DNA of 64,000 nucleotides from Setomelanomma holmii (Eukaryota > Ascomycota > Dothideomycetes > Pleosporales > Phaeosphaeriaceae). Positions within the stretch are counted from its first letter, which is position 1; each line of letters opens with the position of its first letter. The notes under the pieces were generated by a model. The model had not been told where the DNA came from. It made no database searches and saw only the letters and a program-made list of their open reading frames with translations. The stretch lies in the NCBI GenBank assembly GCA_010015745.1, contig ML978158.1, positions 124,001 through 188,000 of the forward strand. Direction: 5' to 3'. Positions 11,889 through 22,576 of the stretch are shown piece by piece. Made by a program: the position numbers and the translations under genes.

Positions 11889-12925
11889 CTTCGCAGCTCG
11901 AGGTATACGTTGCGGAGGGGTGATATGGGGAACGTGGCTTCACGTAGCCACTTCGCGAGCGCGTGGACGAACGCCGAGGTAATTTCGCAGAGACCTGTGG
12001 ATACAGCGAGCGGCAAGGAGTGTTGAGCGTCTAATTGGGGTGCAAGACGACGAGCTGGATGTTGCTTGAATCTCCACATCCGCGACAAGTGGGCTCGCGG
12101 CTGCCAAGAGTTTGCAGGGTTCACGCCGCTCTTGCCCAACGTGGCAGGTTTTCAGGAACCATTGATTGCAGACGAAATGCGCAACACACCGCCCGAGCTC
12201 ACTCGCACTATCTCAAGACTATGTACCACAACGCTGAGCAGCACTTGCAGCTTCGAGAAGCTCAAGTATGACATTAATGGTTTGCAACGGCACCAACGAA
12301 ACTGGTAGTTGAGCAGGAAGATAGTCGCATTTGAATTCAAGTGTTCGGCACCAGGCATCTTACAACGCATCGTGGCAAGATCGAAATATTGTGAACTTTT
12401 CTCCATTCCACTCCTACAACACCTATATACTCGAACTTCAAGCCCTCCCCACAAATGCCGCCCTCCCAGCTCTCCAGCAACATCCGCCGATGCACCACAA
12501 TTCTCGTCCATCACCGGTAGATGGCTCAATCTCTCCAACAGATCAACAAGAAAGAAAGTCTGGCTGTCCGCCGACAAGCCGAGACTGGTATCTAAGAAGG
12601 GAATAAGAAACAAAATTCGATACAGACAAAAAAGGGCTGTTAAATATAGTATAGGGTTTATATGGTGTGTGGTTAAGGAGTGTTTGAATGGTAAAAGCGC
12701 GAGGTCGACGAGATGGGAGATGCGAGGCTAGATGCAGTTCGCTTGCGTGGGTTGTGCGGTAGGTAGATAGATGCTGACAAGATCCAAACAAAGATGTGTG
12801 CTGTGAAAGCAGAGGGATGTCATAAACATACATCAGAAAGCCCGCGCCTCAAGTGAGGTCACTGGCCTTCCTGCGTCCAGAATATGATACAGAGATTCGT
12901 GTAGGTAGTCGGCTTTGGTGGATGG
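11889..12925. other. Intergenic between SEC27 and MSB2
   Basis: About 1 kb holding the SEC27 promoter and the 3' flank of the mucin gene. ORFs of up to 153 codons exist on both strands (for example 12152-12613 minus) but show no domain, no consistent composition and mutual overlap, so I do not call them. Confidence 0.5.
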
Positions 12926-15829
12926 TCAATTCCAGCCGAGGGAGTTCTCGGCCATGACGGGTGCCGATATTTGTTGTGTTCGTACGCTGCGCCCTTGACT
13001 ACTGCTGCTACCCCGACTGCCTCGACTGCCAGGCGTTATCCGGCCATTTCGTGCTCCGTGCATCCAAGCGGCAGCGCCGCCCGGAATGGAGCCGTAGGTC
13101 ATGCGGCTACCTGTGCTTGGAACCGAGCTAGCCCGCTGGTGAGCAAGGCGCTTGTTCCTGTATCTGCGAGCAACAAAGAACATGGCGGCACCATAAGCAA
13201 TAGCACCGACGATCGCACCAGTAGCGATACCAGCAGCGGAGCCATTGATAGGGCGACTGGCGCCAATGTCACCACCAAGTGCGCCTCCGTCACCAGAGCC
13301 TCCGCTGGCTGTAGCTCCGGGGTTTTGAGCTTGATTGGGGTTCGAGGTGTCACCTGGGAGATTGCCATAAGCAAGCGGGCAGGCTGTGTTGATGAGGCTG
13401 GTAAGATCGTTGACGGTCTGGTCCTTGTTGTGCCAGAAAGGATCAGCAGGGTTACGGAGCTGAGCAGCGAGCTTAGTCTGCAGATCCTTGGGGATGGTGA
13501 ACAGAGCTAGGGTCGTGATGAAGCCCTGGTAAGCAGTAGTGTCCAGCGGTCGGAGACCAAGGTTCTTGACATCAGATACCGAGATATTAAGACCATCCGC
13601 AACAGCCTTGGGAAGGTAGTGGAAGATCTGATTTCCGCCATCATTCTGCGACACGAATGGATAGTTGAGTGGCCACTTGAAGCACACTTGACCAGTAAAG
13701 GCATCTTTGGGGATTGCCGAGGGAGCTCCTTCGGGCGGGGCTATCATCTTTGGAAGAGACGAAGGAATGCCGCTTGAAGTGGGTGTTGGCAAGGTGTTCG
13801 AAGCAGTCTCTTGAACAATGCTCGAGCCAATGACCATGCTAGTCGCACTGTCGGTTCCAATGACTTGTTGAGATTGCACAGCAGTGCGCGACGGGGTAAT
13901 CACCGGGGTCGAGGGAATCGGAATGGTGGCGGAATCAGTGACGATAGCGCTGCTAGCTGGGGCAGATACCACAGGAGCCTCGGAAATGGTGGCATTTCCA
14001 GAGCTCACCGGAACGGGCGTTGGGCTGCTGGGAGTTCCAGAGGGAGTAGCTTCAGAAGCCGGAACGCTGCTGGAGCCTCCTGAAGGTATTGGGAGCGGTA
14101 CCGACGAAACACCCGAGCCGGGGGGTAGGAGACTTGAAGCAGTACCACTGGCGACAGGTGGTGTGAGTCCAGAGCTCAACGCAGGCGTTGGTGTCTCAAT
14201 AGGCGTAACTCCTGAGGGGGTAATACTAAGAGTCTCGCTTGGGCTGGGCACGCTGAGTGTCTCAGAGGGTGTGGGCAGAGGAATTGGAGCCGTGCCGGAC
14301 AAAAAACTTGATGCAATGCTGCTCGGATCTGGAACAGGAATTGGGATAGGCGCAGTGCCACTGGGCGCAAAGCTCGATACAATGCTGGGAACAACAGATC
14401 CTGGAAGATTAGGGATAGCTGATGAGAGCAGGCTAGAGAGATCCGAGGCCAACGAGGAGGCGATTGGAGGGATTATGCCAATCGGTGATGGAGTTGGAGA
14501 AGGCGTGACTGGCGCAGTTGGTCCAGTGGATCCCGAAGGCAGAACACCGGGCACTTCTGAAATGATGGACGATAGAAGGGAAGGAAGGTCGAGCGGACCA
14601 GAGCTGGGTGAAGCTGCAGACTCTGATGTGGGAATCGCACCAGAGCTGAGTGGTGGGCTTGACGCAGACGCTGCCGGGGCAGTTCCAAGAGCTGTTGTGA
14701 TACCGACCACGATACCACCTGACGAAGGCAGAACCAAGAAAGGTTGCTCACTCGAAGGAGAGGCTGGCGCAGGGGTTGGAGTCGCAAACGTGCTGGGCAA
14801 AAGACCAGTGGAGCCGACCTCTGGCGCAGGTGTGGGTTCAGGGTTCAGAATTGGCGATAGTAGACTGCCAAGGAAGCCCTGAGAGGCCTGCGAGGTTGGC
14901 GAGGGCTCTGATACCGGTATGCCTCCAGTAGATCCAGGAACGAGGAATGGACCCAGGAAGCTAGACGCACCCGGCGCAGATGGTTCTGGTGATGGCGAGG
15001 GCACCGGGCTGGAGCTGGCCGGAACAATGACCTCAGGGACGGGTCCGGTAGAGCCCACGGGTAGGCTGGACGATGCTGGAGCTGCAGGTGTAGGGGTAGG
15101 AGTGGGAGTGGGCTCTACGATGGGAAGCACACCTGTCGATCCGACCAATCCTCCGAGGACCGAAGACAGGAGATTGCCAGCCGGTGCACTCGCTGAGGGT
15201 GATGATGCAGGAGCTGGAGCTGGAATTGATGATGTCGCGGGGAGGATAATCGCAGGCAGACCCGAGGAGGGGCTGGATGGGACGACCTTGGGCTCCTCGG
15301 CGGCTGGGCTCGGTGTGGGTGATGGGCTTGAAGACGCCTTTGCTGCTGGCGGGAGTACTTGGATCTCATCCGCCGAAGACGAAGACGATGAGGCAGGCGG
15401 GGGACGCAAGTTGCCTGTGCCCTGGAGACGTTCGCTTTGCTGCTCAGGAACTGGGGTCACAAAGATTTCTTGTATCGATGTGATGGTGCTCGTTGTGACA
15501 TCGGCTGCGCTGCTCCTAACAATGACGCTCGATGAGGTGTCTGGGCGAGGGTTCAAGAACGGGGCAAGGAAAGACGGGCTGTTGATTTGCCTCGACTCAA
15601 GTTCGGAGCTGCTCGAGGACGAAGAGGAGTGAGTTGTTGGGGCTGCTGGCGCAGTCGAATTGGTCACGATCTGACGCTTGACGTGTCGTGGGAAGTAGTA
15701 TCTTGGGCGGCCTTGGGTTTGTTGTGGCCCAGGTGCGGGCATTGCTTCAGCAGTGGTGAGAATGGGTCCAGAGCCCGAGAAGCTAGCCAGCACCAGCGCG
15801 GCGGCCCATACTGTCGTCGAGCGCGGCAT
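12926..15829 (-). CDS. MSB2: Msb2-type signalling mucin (cell-surface sensor)
   Basis: This is a transmembrane mucin that in fungi acts upstream of Cdc42 and the filamentation/pathogenicity MAP kinase pathway. A single exon of 967 aa. The N-terminus has a hydrophobic signal peptide (AALVLASFSG) and then a Kex2-like Lys-Arg (HVKRQ). Residues about 60-700 form a Ser/Thr/Pro-rich mucin region with irregular repeats carrying the tetrapeptide GSTG at least five times. Residues about 705-830 are the conserved extracellular domain: GQVCFKWPLNYPFV, IFHYLPKAVADGL, YQGFITTLALFTIPKDL, LTSLINTACPLAYG. One membrane helix lies near 860-885 (GIATGAIVGAIAYGAAMFFV) before Arg/Lys-rich RRYRNKR. The cytoplasmic tail ends in ISAPVMAENSLGWN, which I recognise from fungal Msb2 proteins. 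Length and order match the family. Gene-free DNA extends 3.6 kb upstream. Confidence 0.9.
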   Translation of the reverse strand: MPRSTTVWAAALVLASFSGSGPILTTAEAMPAPGPQQTQGRPRYYFPRHVKRQIVTNSTAPAAPTTHSSSSSSSSELESRQINSPSFLAPFLNPRPDTSSSVIVRSSAADVTTSTITSIQEIFVTPVPEQQSERLQGTGNLRPPPASSSSSSADEIQVLPPAAKASSSPSPTPSPAAEEPKVVPSSPSSGLPAIILPATSSIPAPAPASSPSASAPAGNLLSSVLGGLVGSTGVLPIVEPTPTPTPTPAAPASSSLPVGSTGPVPEVIVPASSSPVPSPSPEPSAPGASSFLGPFLVPGSTGGIPVSEPSPTSQASQGFLGSLLSPILNPEPTPAPEVGSTGLLPSTFATPTPAPASPSSEQPFLVLPSSGGIVVGITTALGTAPAASASSPPLSSGAIPTSESAASPSSGPLDLPSLLSSIISEVPGVLPSGSTGPTAPVTPSPTPSPIGIIPPIASSLASDLSSLLSSAIPNLPGSVVPSIVSSFAPSGTAPIPIPVPDPSSIASSFLSGTAPIPLPTPSETLSVPSPSETLSITPSGVTPIETPTPALSSGLTPPVASGTASSLLPPGSGVSSVPLPIPSGGSSSVPASEATPSGTPSSPTPVPVSSGNATISEAPVVSAPASSAIVTDSATIPIPSTPVITPSRTAVQSQQVIGTDSATSMVIGSSIVQETASNTLPTPTSSGIPSSLPKMIAPPEGAPSAIPKDAFTGQVCFKWPLNYPFVSQNDGGNQIFHYLPKAVADGLNISVSDVKNLGLRPLDTTAYQGFITTLALFTIPKDLQTKLAAQLRNPADPFWHNKDQTVNDLTSLINTACPLAYGNLPGDTSNPNQAQNPGATASGGSGDGGALGGDIGASRPINGSAAGIATGAIVGAIAYGAAMFFVARRYRNKRLAHQRASSVPSTGSRMTYGSIPGGAAAWMHGARNGRITPGSRGSRGSSSSQGRSVRTQQISAPVMAENSLGWN

Positions 15830-18800
15830 GTTGGCGATTATCTTCCGGCGCTAGATCAATTAAGTGGCTCAAGGTACCAGAGCGCTTTGCAAATGCAAGC
15901 CTGCAGCGGTCAGACATGTCGGCGCGCGTTCAGCATGGGATCTTACTGTCAGGGCAGGATCAAACGAGTGTACTTGACGGATGTCAAAGGATAAAGAATG
16001 GACCTGTAGACCAATCAGCCAAACGCAATCATCGACGTCGAGTGCGGGAGAACTCACTAGACTGTCGAAGCAGCTAGAAATAGCAGATGTAATGCAGATA
16101 CAGCGTTATCGCAGAGGTCGTCGTCTCGTATTGGGTCTATACCGTCATGTTTGACAGTGACCGTTTTTGAAAGTTCGCGAGAGACACTCGTCCGGGTGTT
16201 CCAGGTCCACGGGACACCGACGAAGCCTGATACACGCCCAGCGTTCAACGAGCAACCATAAAGGCACGTAGCAGTGGCGGGAGCTCAATGCTACAGCCTT
16301 GTTCCTGGCGCGCGATAGCGACTTCGTACAACAAAGACGACGACTCAGGTACGGTCCAGAACAAATCGCGGTGGTGCTTTGTTCCTGGTGACTGATCGAG
16401 GGCGCGTGTCGTGAGCGGGTCAGATGAGGCAGGTGCGAGGAAGGAACGAGTGCGTCGACGGAAGCAACGGTCAGATTACGGCGTGCTGCAATTACAGAAG
16501 TTCAAAGGCGTGCGAAAGAGGGTCGTGATTCGGAGAATCGTGTTAAGGGAGCGTGAGGCCAAGGGCGTCGGGGACGATAGGTGTTGCGAGGGATCCACGG
16601 GGCTGCCACGGCCGGTCGTTGCGCACAAGTCGTGATGGCGATGCGCACTCCGTTCGATGTTTGTCGGCGGGTGTGGGAGAGAAGACGGCGTGCGGTCCTG
16701 AGAGCGTGGTGGAGAGAAGAAGAGGCCGCGCAGCAGCCGTCAGCGACTCAGGCTCCACACGCCCAGGTGTCCAGGCGCAAAACGACGGGCAAGCAGGGGT
16801 TGCGCCAAAGAGGCAAGGTCGCAAAGGCTCTGAGTCGCTGATTTGTGCTCCCTGCAGCGGTGCCTCGCGCCAATACTTAACGGACTCTCCTAATCGGGGC
16901 TAGCCGTGGCTGCGATGGTGGTGTTTGCATTCGATAGTCACATAAATAGATCTGAGCTCGGAGAGCCGTCGCGGTGGTGTTGAATGTCTGCAGTCTGAAG
17001 TCTGGTACAGTTCACACTTGACGCGATTTTGACAGCGTCCACGAGCAGCAGATGGCCGCCGGTCCCCTCGAAAAATGGTTTAATTTGAAGGCACCTGGCC
17101 GGCTGCAGAGGCAAAACGCACTAGCAGGGGGTCCTATATCAACGTTGTCCTCGATTCCGGCCTGCACAGCGCACATCAGTCGCCTCTTCTCTACGATGCT
17201 GCTCGGCGCACTGTCGTGGGCAGTTTATCCACGCGCTGCAGCACATGTTTGCTGATCTCCCAGCGGTTGCCGTCCATCATGAGCGCCGTGATCCCCTTGT
17301 GCGCCAAACCTCTCACCGCGCACACGGCCAATTGAAGCAGAGCAACACACCGGCCGCCCTTGCCCTGCCGAGCCTTAATTTCGGCAACAGCAGTGGCGCC
17401 CGTCCGCGAATGGAAGGAGCGATCATCCTCACCACCACGGCCTTTTGCTCGCCCGCGCCTCTGCACGCAATTTGGCCTTTAATTGCCTGCTTTTCTGCAA
17501 CGTTGCGGCAATTCCTGAGTGGACCTTCAACAGCTACAGTCGTCGATGTTGGTGTTGCTGCACCTGCTGCGCCGCGAAAGTACGACTCCCACCGTAACCC
17601 GGCTTACAAGAACTGGGGTTCCGAAGGCGTTGCAGGGCTAATTATTGAGACGCAGCCACGCTCCCTTCTCGTCCTGTGTAAGCCTAGGACCATCCTACCG
17701 GCCTCGTGTTCACACCAGAATGCCGCTATCCGCTACTAATGACATTATTGTTTGCTCTTGTATCCGGCGTTGGTACCGCGAAAAGCGCGTTCAGCTCCCT
17801 CATTTTACATCGCTGTAAGCTCTGCCAAATCTAAAATGCGACGGGCAGTTTCACTACCTTCTCGCCGTGCAAAGACAGCTCACCATTGGCACTCTGGCGT
17901 ACGAGACATGCGACCCTGGATGCGACCAACTCCTGTCCGTGCCCAATAGCCATTTTGGCGTGTATTGGTTTCTTACCGAAGATGATTATCACATTGTGCC
18001 TTTGCTCGAACACGCTTCTTTGTTCTACCGAGCGCCGCAACGCTTCAAGTCTTCGTCTAGCACTCAAGCGTCATCGACTGTTAGTCTTGGCGTTCAATTG
18101 CATACTATATTTGGTCAATTGGCACAGAAATCGTTTACTGATGCTCAACAGGTCACGGTGGTACGCGAGGCTGAAGCACGTGGAATGTGAATTTCAGATG
18201 CAGCTCCTCGGCATTGCGACTCCGACCAGGTTCCACAGTCACAACGCAGCAACAACATTACTCTGTCGATCTAACGTTCTAGCCAACGTTCAAGGAGCAA
18301 TTCTGGGGATTGATTTTCACGGCTCTTCCCATGTTGTCTCCGCATGGTCAAGGCTTCTTTTTGAGACAGTCTAGTCCACTTCGAAGATCCTTCCCTGAAC
18401 TCATCAAGGTACCCCTTTCGAAGGTCGTTGGCAGTTGCCCGCCGAGACCAGGGCGAAATGTTTGGAGGTCCACGAGAATCAGACTGACAGTCTTGTTCGC
18501 ACTGTCGAGGCCCCGTCACCTTCTGCCGTTCAAGCGGCATGCCTGTCTGCAAACAGACCCACCACCGAAACACGACACTGGCGTGGCCGTTTCGAAACAG
18601 CCGACTATCTCAAATACTCAAAACTCTTCCGGGCGGTATATCACTGATCTTATAGCCCATAAACTACCGACTTCATGCTCTTTGGTGTCGCCGCTCATGC
18701 ATCGATCTCAAATGATGCACATCCTGATCGATAGCCGTCATGGTAAATATGCTTCTACAGGTCCTATCCTACGGCTTCAAGATGATCTGCCACACCTTTC

Positions 18801-19429
18801 CTCGTTTACTATGCGATTGCACGGCTCAGTAATCCGAAGCAGAGACACTTTTGGCTGGGCGAAACATGTCGGGCGATGCGCAACATGACTCCAGTGCGCA
18901 ACCATCTGAACTCACAGCAGGCGCAGCTCTTTGACGAGGTCAGCCGCCTAACAAGCCTGGCCGTTGTTGTGGCTCCCGCGGGATGAAGTGGTAAGGCTCG
19001 ATGACTTGTGCTTACGTTCAGTCGTGGCGCCGCATGGCACCAGCATGTCATTCTCACGTGTTCTGAAACATCGAGTTTCTCCGCTTCTTGGGGCGAGAAC
19101 GCATGTCGTCACTGCTATGGATCACTATGATGTTCTAAACTTGGCTCTGATGGATTGAAGGCAAGCACAGGACTGCACCATACGTCTTCGAATGACATGA
19201 TAGAGGCAACTGAAGAGAGGGTCTATGGTCCTGCGTCGCAGCTACTACTCGCCATGCTGTCCACCTTGGTCGAAAGAGGACTCTTCGACGGCTCTGGAGA
19301 ACATACTTTGTCAGCCGACGACGCATGTAGTCGGGGATGGTGCATCCGTTCCAGATCATCAAAGTCTCGCCTGGCTGTCTTCAATCTCTCAACTTCAAAT
19401 TATTGTACCATGACGTCTCTTCCAGTTTT
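15830..19429. other. Long gene-free region upstream of MSB2
   Basis: 3.6 kb with only overlapping, domain-free ORFs (longest 192 codons at 18310-18888). The left part carries the MSB2 promoter and probably a long 5' leader. The right end is the 3' flank of the metallophosphoesterase gene. A non-coding transcript cannot be excluded from sequence alone. Confidence 0.5.
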
Positions 19430-20458
19430 TCAAATCTCAATAACCACAATTCCTTCCCCCTTCCTGGGACCCACCCTCCCTTCCTCCTCCCCAACAACAG
19501 CAGCATTAACACAAACACTTCTCCCCAGCCTTGCCCTCCCCATCACCGCCCATCTAATCCACTCCCAAATCCAACACACTCCCATCCCCAGCACAACCAG
19601 CACAGCCAGCACTCCATATCTCAATCCGCGCTCCTTCTCCCGCAAATACATCCAATCATACCCCCGCTGCACCCACCCCCAATCCAACACCTCAACGCCC
19701 TTGGCACGATGAACATGCCCAAAGACGTGCAAGCGCGGCTTGACGCGCCACATCTCGCGGAGCAGGTGCGGACACCCGGCGCGGTATGTGTCTGTGAAGT
19801 CGAGATGTGCTAGTGGTGGGCCATGCGTAACCGGAACATGCGTTTTCTCGGGCACAACGCCTCTCCAGATGTCTTTTTCAGGTGTGTATTGGAAAGCCCA
19901 ATTTCCGTATCTTGGGGTCATTGGTGAAGCGTAGATTCGCAAAGTGCGGTTTTTGTGCGGGAGGGAGATGGTGCTGGTTGCGTTTTGCAGATACATCACT
20001 AATCCCCAGTCTGATTCCTCATTTCGCACCGCCACTATCTTCCCTATCTTCCCTCTTGCCCTTTCCCTTTCCCTTTCCCTTTCCCTTTCCCTTTGCCTCG
20101 ACATATGCGCCTCATTGAGACATACATCATGGTTCCCAGCGACAGCAATCTTGCACTTGGGTGGAAGGCTTTTGAGCCAGTCGATTTGTCCTCGCAGTTC
20201 GCTGAACGTCCCGTTGACAGTCAAATCGCCTGCATGAATCAACACATCGCCGTCCGGTACATCGGGTTGTAAGTTGTGTGTGTCTGATATGCACACAATC
20301 CTGATACGCTTTGAGGAGAGTGGAGGTGGAGAGATCGGTGGGCGGTAGGTGTAGAGATAGGATGCGATGAACAGGCATGGGTCGCGCACGAAGAGTGTGA
20401 GTGGAGATGGTGGGGAGGGTATAAAGAGGTTTGCTTTTCGCCGTGGTTGGGACGACAT
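19430..20458 (-). CDS. Calcineurin-like metallophosphoesterase
   Basis: This is a metal-dependent phosphoesterase of the MPPED-like group, 342 aa from the ATG at 20458; an upstream in-frame ATG at 20518 would add 20 residues. All metal-binding blocks are present and in order: SDTHN (58-62), HAGDLT, GNHD, VTHGPP and GHVH. A moderately hydrophobic segment precedes the domain (LFVRDPCLFIASYLYTY) and a strong membrane helix follows it (GVLAVLVVLGMGVCWIWEWI), so the protein is likely membrane-anchored. Immediately after GNHD the protein carries an Arg-Glu dipeptide run encoded by six copies of a hexanucleotide, an insertion not expected in the fold's core. Substrate unknown. It lies in the same orientation as MSP1, 412 bp downstream of it. 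Confidence 0.88.
   Translation of the reverse strand: MSSQPRRKANLFIPSPPSPLTLFVRDPCLFIASYLYTYRPPISPPPLSSKRIRIVCISDTHNLQPDVPDGDVLIHAGDLTVNGTFSELRGQIDWLKSLPPKCKIAVAGNHDVCLNEAHMSRQRERERERERERARGKIGKIVAVRNEESDWGLVMYLQNATSTISLPHKNRTLRIYASPMTPRYGNWAFQYTPEKDIWRGVVPEKTHVPVTHGPPLAHLDFTDTYRAGCPHLLREMWRVKPRLHVFGHVHRAKGVEVLDWGWVQRGYDWMYLREKERGLRYGVLAVLVVLGMGVCWIWEWIRWAVMGRARLGRSVCVNAAVVGEEEGRVGPRKGEGIVVIEI
20059..20094. repeat. Hexanucleotide microsatellite (CCCTTT)6 inside a gene
   Basis: Six perfect copies of CCCTTT on the plus strand. Read on the minus strand they encode an Arg-Glu dipeptide run just after the GNHD metal-binding motif of the metallophosphoesterase. Gain or loss of one unit changes the protein by exactly two residues without a frameshift. 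Confidence 0.95.
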
Positions 20459-20870
20459 TGCGAATCGACGTGTGAAGTGATGCAGAGTTGACTTGTGTAG
20501 TGGGGGCGAGATGCTCATATACGAATATGTGCTGCATTCGGAGCCATGGTTCGAAGGTACCGCGAACCGAGTTGTAAGGTCTGCAGGCAGCAGCTCAGAA
20601 CAAGACACATCTCAGTACCGAAATTTGGTTCTGGACGTGGAAGTGTGTATGCATGACAGCGAAGCCGAATGGAGCATCGTCGCGTGTTGATAGTTCCAAT
20701 GGGGTATCTCGTCTGCCCCAGATCTATACAGTGTCTAGCGTACCCGCCCTAGAGTAGATTGCCCAACAACGCCGCCCGTATGTAACATCTCGCATAGCAG
20801 ATATGTAAGCCATTGTTCCAGTATTCGAACACATACAAGGCTTCTCATGAAGCACCCTCGTTCCCTCGCA
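20459..20870. other. Intergenic between metallophosphoesterase and MSP1
   Basis: 412 bp, same-strand neighbours; promoter of the metallophosphoesterase and 3' flank of MSP1. Nothing else is seen. Confidence 0.6.
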
Positions 20871-22332
20871 CTATCCCACCGACGCAGCATCAATGTCTTG
20901 GTACGCCGAGTCCCTGAAAGGCCGCTCGTCCCCACTTGTGGGGCTACTGCTCGCCTCTTCAGACTCAGATGTAGTGTGTACTCGGCTTCGTACTCGTGCG
21001 TTCATTTCTTCGCGTGTCTCGTCTAATGAGGCAAGGTCCTTGAGCCCTCGCCCAGTCCCGAAGAAGTCTTCTGTCCGCAGACCGCGCACATCTCCTGACG
21101 CGACTTTGCGACTGTTCTTCAAGGTGCCATCAGCCTTCTTCCGTCTGATGTATTCGCGAACTGGCCCCATTGCTGCGTCTCTGCATGCCTCCTTGATGTC
21201 TGACCCTGACATGCCGGCGGATACACGGACGAGGTAGTCGAGATCGAAGTTCTTGCGGTCGACTTTGGTGTCGCGGAGGATGAGGGAGAAGATGTTGTGT
21301 CGTTGTGAGGCAGACGGGAGACCAATAGGGAATTTCTTGGGCATGCGGCGCAGAATGGCTTCGTCAATGTCTTGGATGCGGTTCGTGGCACCGAGGATAC
21401 ATATCCGCTGTGGCTCGCTGCCAGTCGACGATGCAAGACCGTCCCAATGTGTCATAAACTCTGCCTTGACCATGCCGCTTGCCTCGTGCTCTCCACTTCT
21501 TCGCTGTCCCAGTACCGCGTCGATCTCATCGATGAAGACGATGCTGGGTTGCAATTTCCGCGCCAGGCTGAAGACTGCATTGACCAGCTTATTCGAGTCG
21601 CCGTACCACTTTTCGGTCAGCGTGGAGATGTGGAGATTGATGAAGCATGCGCCAGATTCGTGTGCGAGGGCTTTTGCAAGCATGGTTTTGCCGCAGCCAG
21701 GAGGGCCATAGAGAAGGACACCTGAAGGTGCAGAGAGGAGCGAGGACGAGTGCGAGTACAGGTGTGGCATGGTGAGTGGGTAGATGACGGATTCCTTGAG
21801 TTCCTCGATGATGTTATCAAGTCCACCAATATCTGCCATGAGTTAGCTGCTATCTGAGGAGATAATTGCCGATGCCTTGCAACGTTCTGAATGCCGCGAG
21901 TAGATGATGCTGGCGACGTACCATCAAACGAGACTGGAATCTCCTCTGGCGCAACGACTTCCATTGCAATCGTCTGCTCATATGTGTTCAGGTTGAGGTC
22001 CTGTATCCTCGGCCGTCGGCCACTGCGCTCGAACTCGTCATCGCTATCATAGTCTCCATGACTCTTTCTCCGCTTCCCTGTGAGAATGGCATCGAGTTTC
22101 CGCGTCGCGGCGGTGGCTTTGGCGCGTGCTTCTTCCTTCTGCTGTGCCTCAGGGTCGAGGCGCGCAAGTAGATTCCGTATTACGAAGTAGGCTATCAATG
22201 GCTATAAGTGGTGTTAGTACATGGTAGTCATGGTCCTAAGGACGCGTGAAGCAGGCGCGAACGTACAGCTGCGGCAGCCATGAGTATGTCGGGCAGATAG
22301 CCCGTAAGGCCGCTCTTCTTGTTCGAAGCCAT
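20871..22332 (-). CDS. MSP1: Msp1/ATAD1-type AAA ATPase of the mitochondrial outer membrane
   Basis: This AAA translocase extracts mislocalised tail-anchored proteins from the mitochondrial (and peroxisomal) membrane. Three exons: 22332..22267, 22201..21922 and 21832..20871, 435 aa. The N-terminus carries one membrane anchor spanning the first splice (PDILMAAAAPLIAYFVIRNLLA), followed by a charged linker. Then comes the AAA module: DIGGLDNIIEELKESVIYPL, Walker A GPPGCGKT (158-165), pore-loop region EKWYGDSNKLV, Walker B IVFIDEID (213-220), sensor ILGATNR and Arg-finger segment LRRMPKKF. The family-specific helical domain follows. The C-terminal tail of about 60 residues is Ser/Glu-rich and longer than in yeast. 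It shares a 244-bp divergent promoter with TIM21. Identification is firm. Confidence 0.94.
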
Positions 22333-22576
22333 ACTGCTTCTTTCAAACTCCCCCTGCGATGCGAAAAGAGGGAGACGCGTGTAGATGTTGGTATTCGCGA
22401 AGGGTGCAGTGTGTTGTGTCGATCTGCAATGCGTTGTCCGTCCAAAGTTTACGACGACGTCGGCCGCCACACAGCGGCCCGCAGCCTCGGCCTTGGCTTG
22501 CATACTGCGGGCATTCACATTGCGCTCCACCTCCGCGTTCTGGCCTTCACGTGCTTCCATTCCCACGATAGCAACA
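22333..22576. promoter_or_regulatory. Shared divergent promoter MSP1/TIM21
   Basis: Only 244 bp separate the start codons of two divergent nuclear genes for mitochondrial proteins. Both promoters must lie here, so coordinated transcription is a reasonable inference. I did not identify specific factor sites with confidence. Confidence 0.6.

Noticed and set aside
12152..12613. 153-codon minus-strand ORF between MSB2 and SEC27
   Set aside because: Overlaps a 140-codon ORF on the opposite strand; no domain or coding-like composition in either.
13884..14882. 332-codon plus-strand ORF
   Set aside because: It is the antisense shadow of the Ser/Pro-rich MSB2 coding region; Gly/Glu/Val-rich composition follows from reading Ser/Pro/Thr codons backwards.
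14919..15632. 237-codon plus-strand ORF
   Set aside because: Also an antisense shadow of MSB2; no domain and same artefactual composition.
17245..17739. 164-codon plus-strand ORF upstream of MSB2
   Set aside because: No domain, overlapping ORFs on the other strand, no splice continuation; looks like chance.
18310..18888. 192-codon plus-strand ORF
   Set aside because: Overlaps other open frames of similar quality, no domain, no recognisable motif.
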